DNA from: an uncultured Isoptericola sp.
GTDB taxonomy: Bacteria; Actinomycetota; Actinomycetes; Actinomycetales; Cellulomonadaceae
Length of the DNA stretch: 64,000 nt
Direction of reading: 5' to 3'
Assembly: GCA_947497265.1 (NCBI GenBank)
Contig: CANMFP010000002.1
Coordinates: forward strand, 248,001-312,000
The translations under genes and the position numbers were made by a program. This document shows positions 63,182 to 64,000 of this stretch, piece after piece; position 1 is the first letter of the stretch; every line of letters starts with the position of its first letter. The notes under the pieces were generated by a model. That model saw nothing but the letters and a program-made list of their open reading frames with translations, made no database searches and was not told the origin of the DNA.

Positions 63182-64000
63182 GTAGTCGCGTTCATCGACG
63201 CCCACCGCGGTGACGTCATCGACGGCGGGCGTCTCACAGTCGAGTCCATCTGTGCCGTACTGCGTGCAGCAGGGGTGCAGGTGGCTGTGAGCACGTACTA
63301 CGCCGCCAGGACCCGCCCGCCCTCGGCGCGTGCGGTCCGGGACGGCGAGCTGGGCCCGATGCTGCGCACCCTGTGGGACGACAACTACCGCGTCTACGGG
63401 GCGCGGAAGCTGTGGAAGGCGGCACGCAGGGCCGGGCATGACGTCGGTCGTGACCAGGTCGCCCGCCTCATGCGCGGCCTCGGGATCCAGGGGGCGGTCA
63501 GGACGAAGCGGGTGCGCACCACTCGTCCGGACCCGGCCTCGGCCCGGCACCCGGACCTCGTCAGGCGGGACTTCACCGCGACCGCTCCGAACCAGCTGTG
63601 GGTCACCGATCTGACCTATGTGCCGACCTTCGCCGCCATGGCGTACGTGTGCTTCATCATCGATGCCTACTCGCGGACGATCGTCGGCTGGCGCGTTGCC
63701 GGGCACATGCGCACCACGATGGTGCTCGACGCGATCGAGATGGCCCGTTGGTCTCGTGGCACCCGCCTGACCGGCCTGAGGTGTCACTCGGACGCCGGAG
63801 CCCAGTTCACGAGCCTGCGCTACGGCGAGCGGCTCGCCGAGATCGGCGCGACGCCATCGATCGGGACCGTCGGCGACTCGTACGATAACGCGCTCGCCGA
63901 GACCGTGAACGGCTACTACAAGGCCGAGCTGATCCGCGGACCCGCCAGGTCCGGGCCCTGGCGGACCGTGGAGGACGTCGAAATCGCCACGCTCGGGTGG
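63182..64000 (+). CDS. IS3 OrfB transposase, partial at window end
   Basis: The DDE integrase part of the IS3 element, in the -1 frame relative to the end of orfA, so normally made by programmed frameshifting from orfA. It opens VVAFIDAHRGDVIDGGRLT, has the HTH_21 segment RVYGARKLWKAARRAGH, and the catalytic residues in LWVTDLTYV, RCHSDAGAQFTS and YDNALAETVNGYYKAEL. No independent start codon is obvious. The C-terminus is beyond the window. Confidence 0.88.

Larger units (their letters stand above)
61472..64000 (+). mobile_element. IS3-family element, interrupted by IS110, right end beyond window
   Basis: Begins at TGGGTTTGTTGGAGGTTCC (61472), the TG-type end of IS3 elements. orfA runs to 61823, is broken by the IS110 element, resumes at about 63154, and orfB follows and is cut by the window edge. 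The other terminal repeat and target duplication cannot be seen. Confidence 0.85.

Noticed and set aside
1-64000. CRISPR array, rRNA genes or replication origin
   Set aside because: No regularly spaced repeats, no rRNA-like sequence and no DnaA-box cluster were seen.

Overview
The window is high-GC actinobacterial DNA, most like a Micrococcales genome of the Cellulomonas/Isoptericola/Cellulosimicrobium kind. That placement is an inference from gene order and from the phosphatidylinositol-mannoside genes; no rRNA is present to confirm it. The first 44.6 kb is ordinary, tightly packed chromosome. From about 44.7 kb to the end is an accessory region whose left edge sits in a tRNA-Val gene fragment.

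Core, 1-22 kb: an M16 peptidase with a co-transcribed membrane protein, hisS, a glyoxalase-II-like hydrolase, a membrane-anchored cyclophilin, a DUF349 protein, an AbiEi-like gene behind a striking palindrome, and a repair patch (Prim-Pol, RibD-like reductase, LigC-type ligase). Then comes the conserved actinobacterial run, read on the minus strand: pdxT, yebC, ruvC-ruvA-ruvB, yajC, secD-secF, apt, rsh (relA/spoT). Core, 28-35 kb, also minus strand: thrS, HIT, pgsA, PIM acyltransferase, pimA, a small membrane protein, pdxS. pdxS and pdxT, normally neighbours, are split by a 6-kb block carrying a CPBP protease, an NsrR-flavohaemoglobin NO-defence operon with a visible operator, a NUDIX hydrolase, a CrtA-like protein and a secreted peptidase. 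From 35 to 44.6 kb lie a family-5 uracil-DNA glycosylase, a DinB-fold protein, a ClC channel, small unknowns, a three-gene succinate dehydrogenase/fumarate reductase operon and a DUF2804 protein.

Accessory region, 44.66-64 kb: a 42-bp 3' part of tRNA-Val(CAC) marks an attachment site. Inside it follow a HigBA-like toxin-antitoxin pair, a VapB-like antitoxin with only a stub of its PIN toxin, an integrase with its excisionase, two small genes, and a DUF3631-type gene cut short by an ISL3 remnant. After that comes a field of insertion sequences built around a polymorphic toxin locus. The full-length Rhs protein (2167 aa, minus strand) ends in a variable toxin-like tip followed by an overlapping membrane immunity candidate. 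Downstream lie a decayed immunity gene and a displaced orphan Rhs tip with its own immunity gene; the orphan tip is split by an intact ISL3 element with a clean 8-bp target duplication. Upstream, a LamG protein is truncated by an IS3 element that itself carries an IS110 insertion.

The most interesting part is the Rhs tip/immunity array (51.1-54.3 kb). It appears to preserve at least three generations of toxin/immunity exchange, and neither the toxin tips nor the immunity proteins were recognised.
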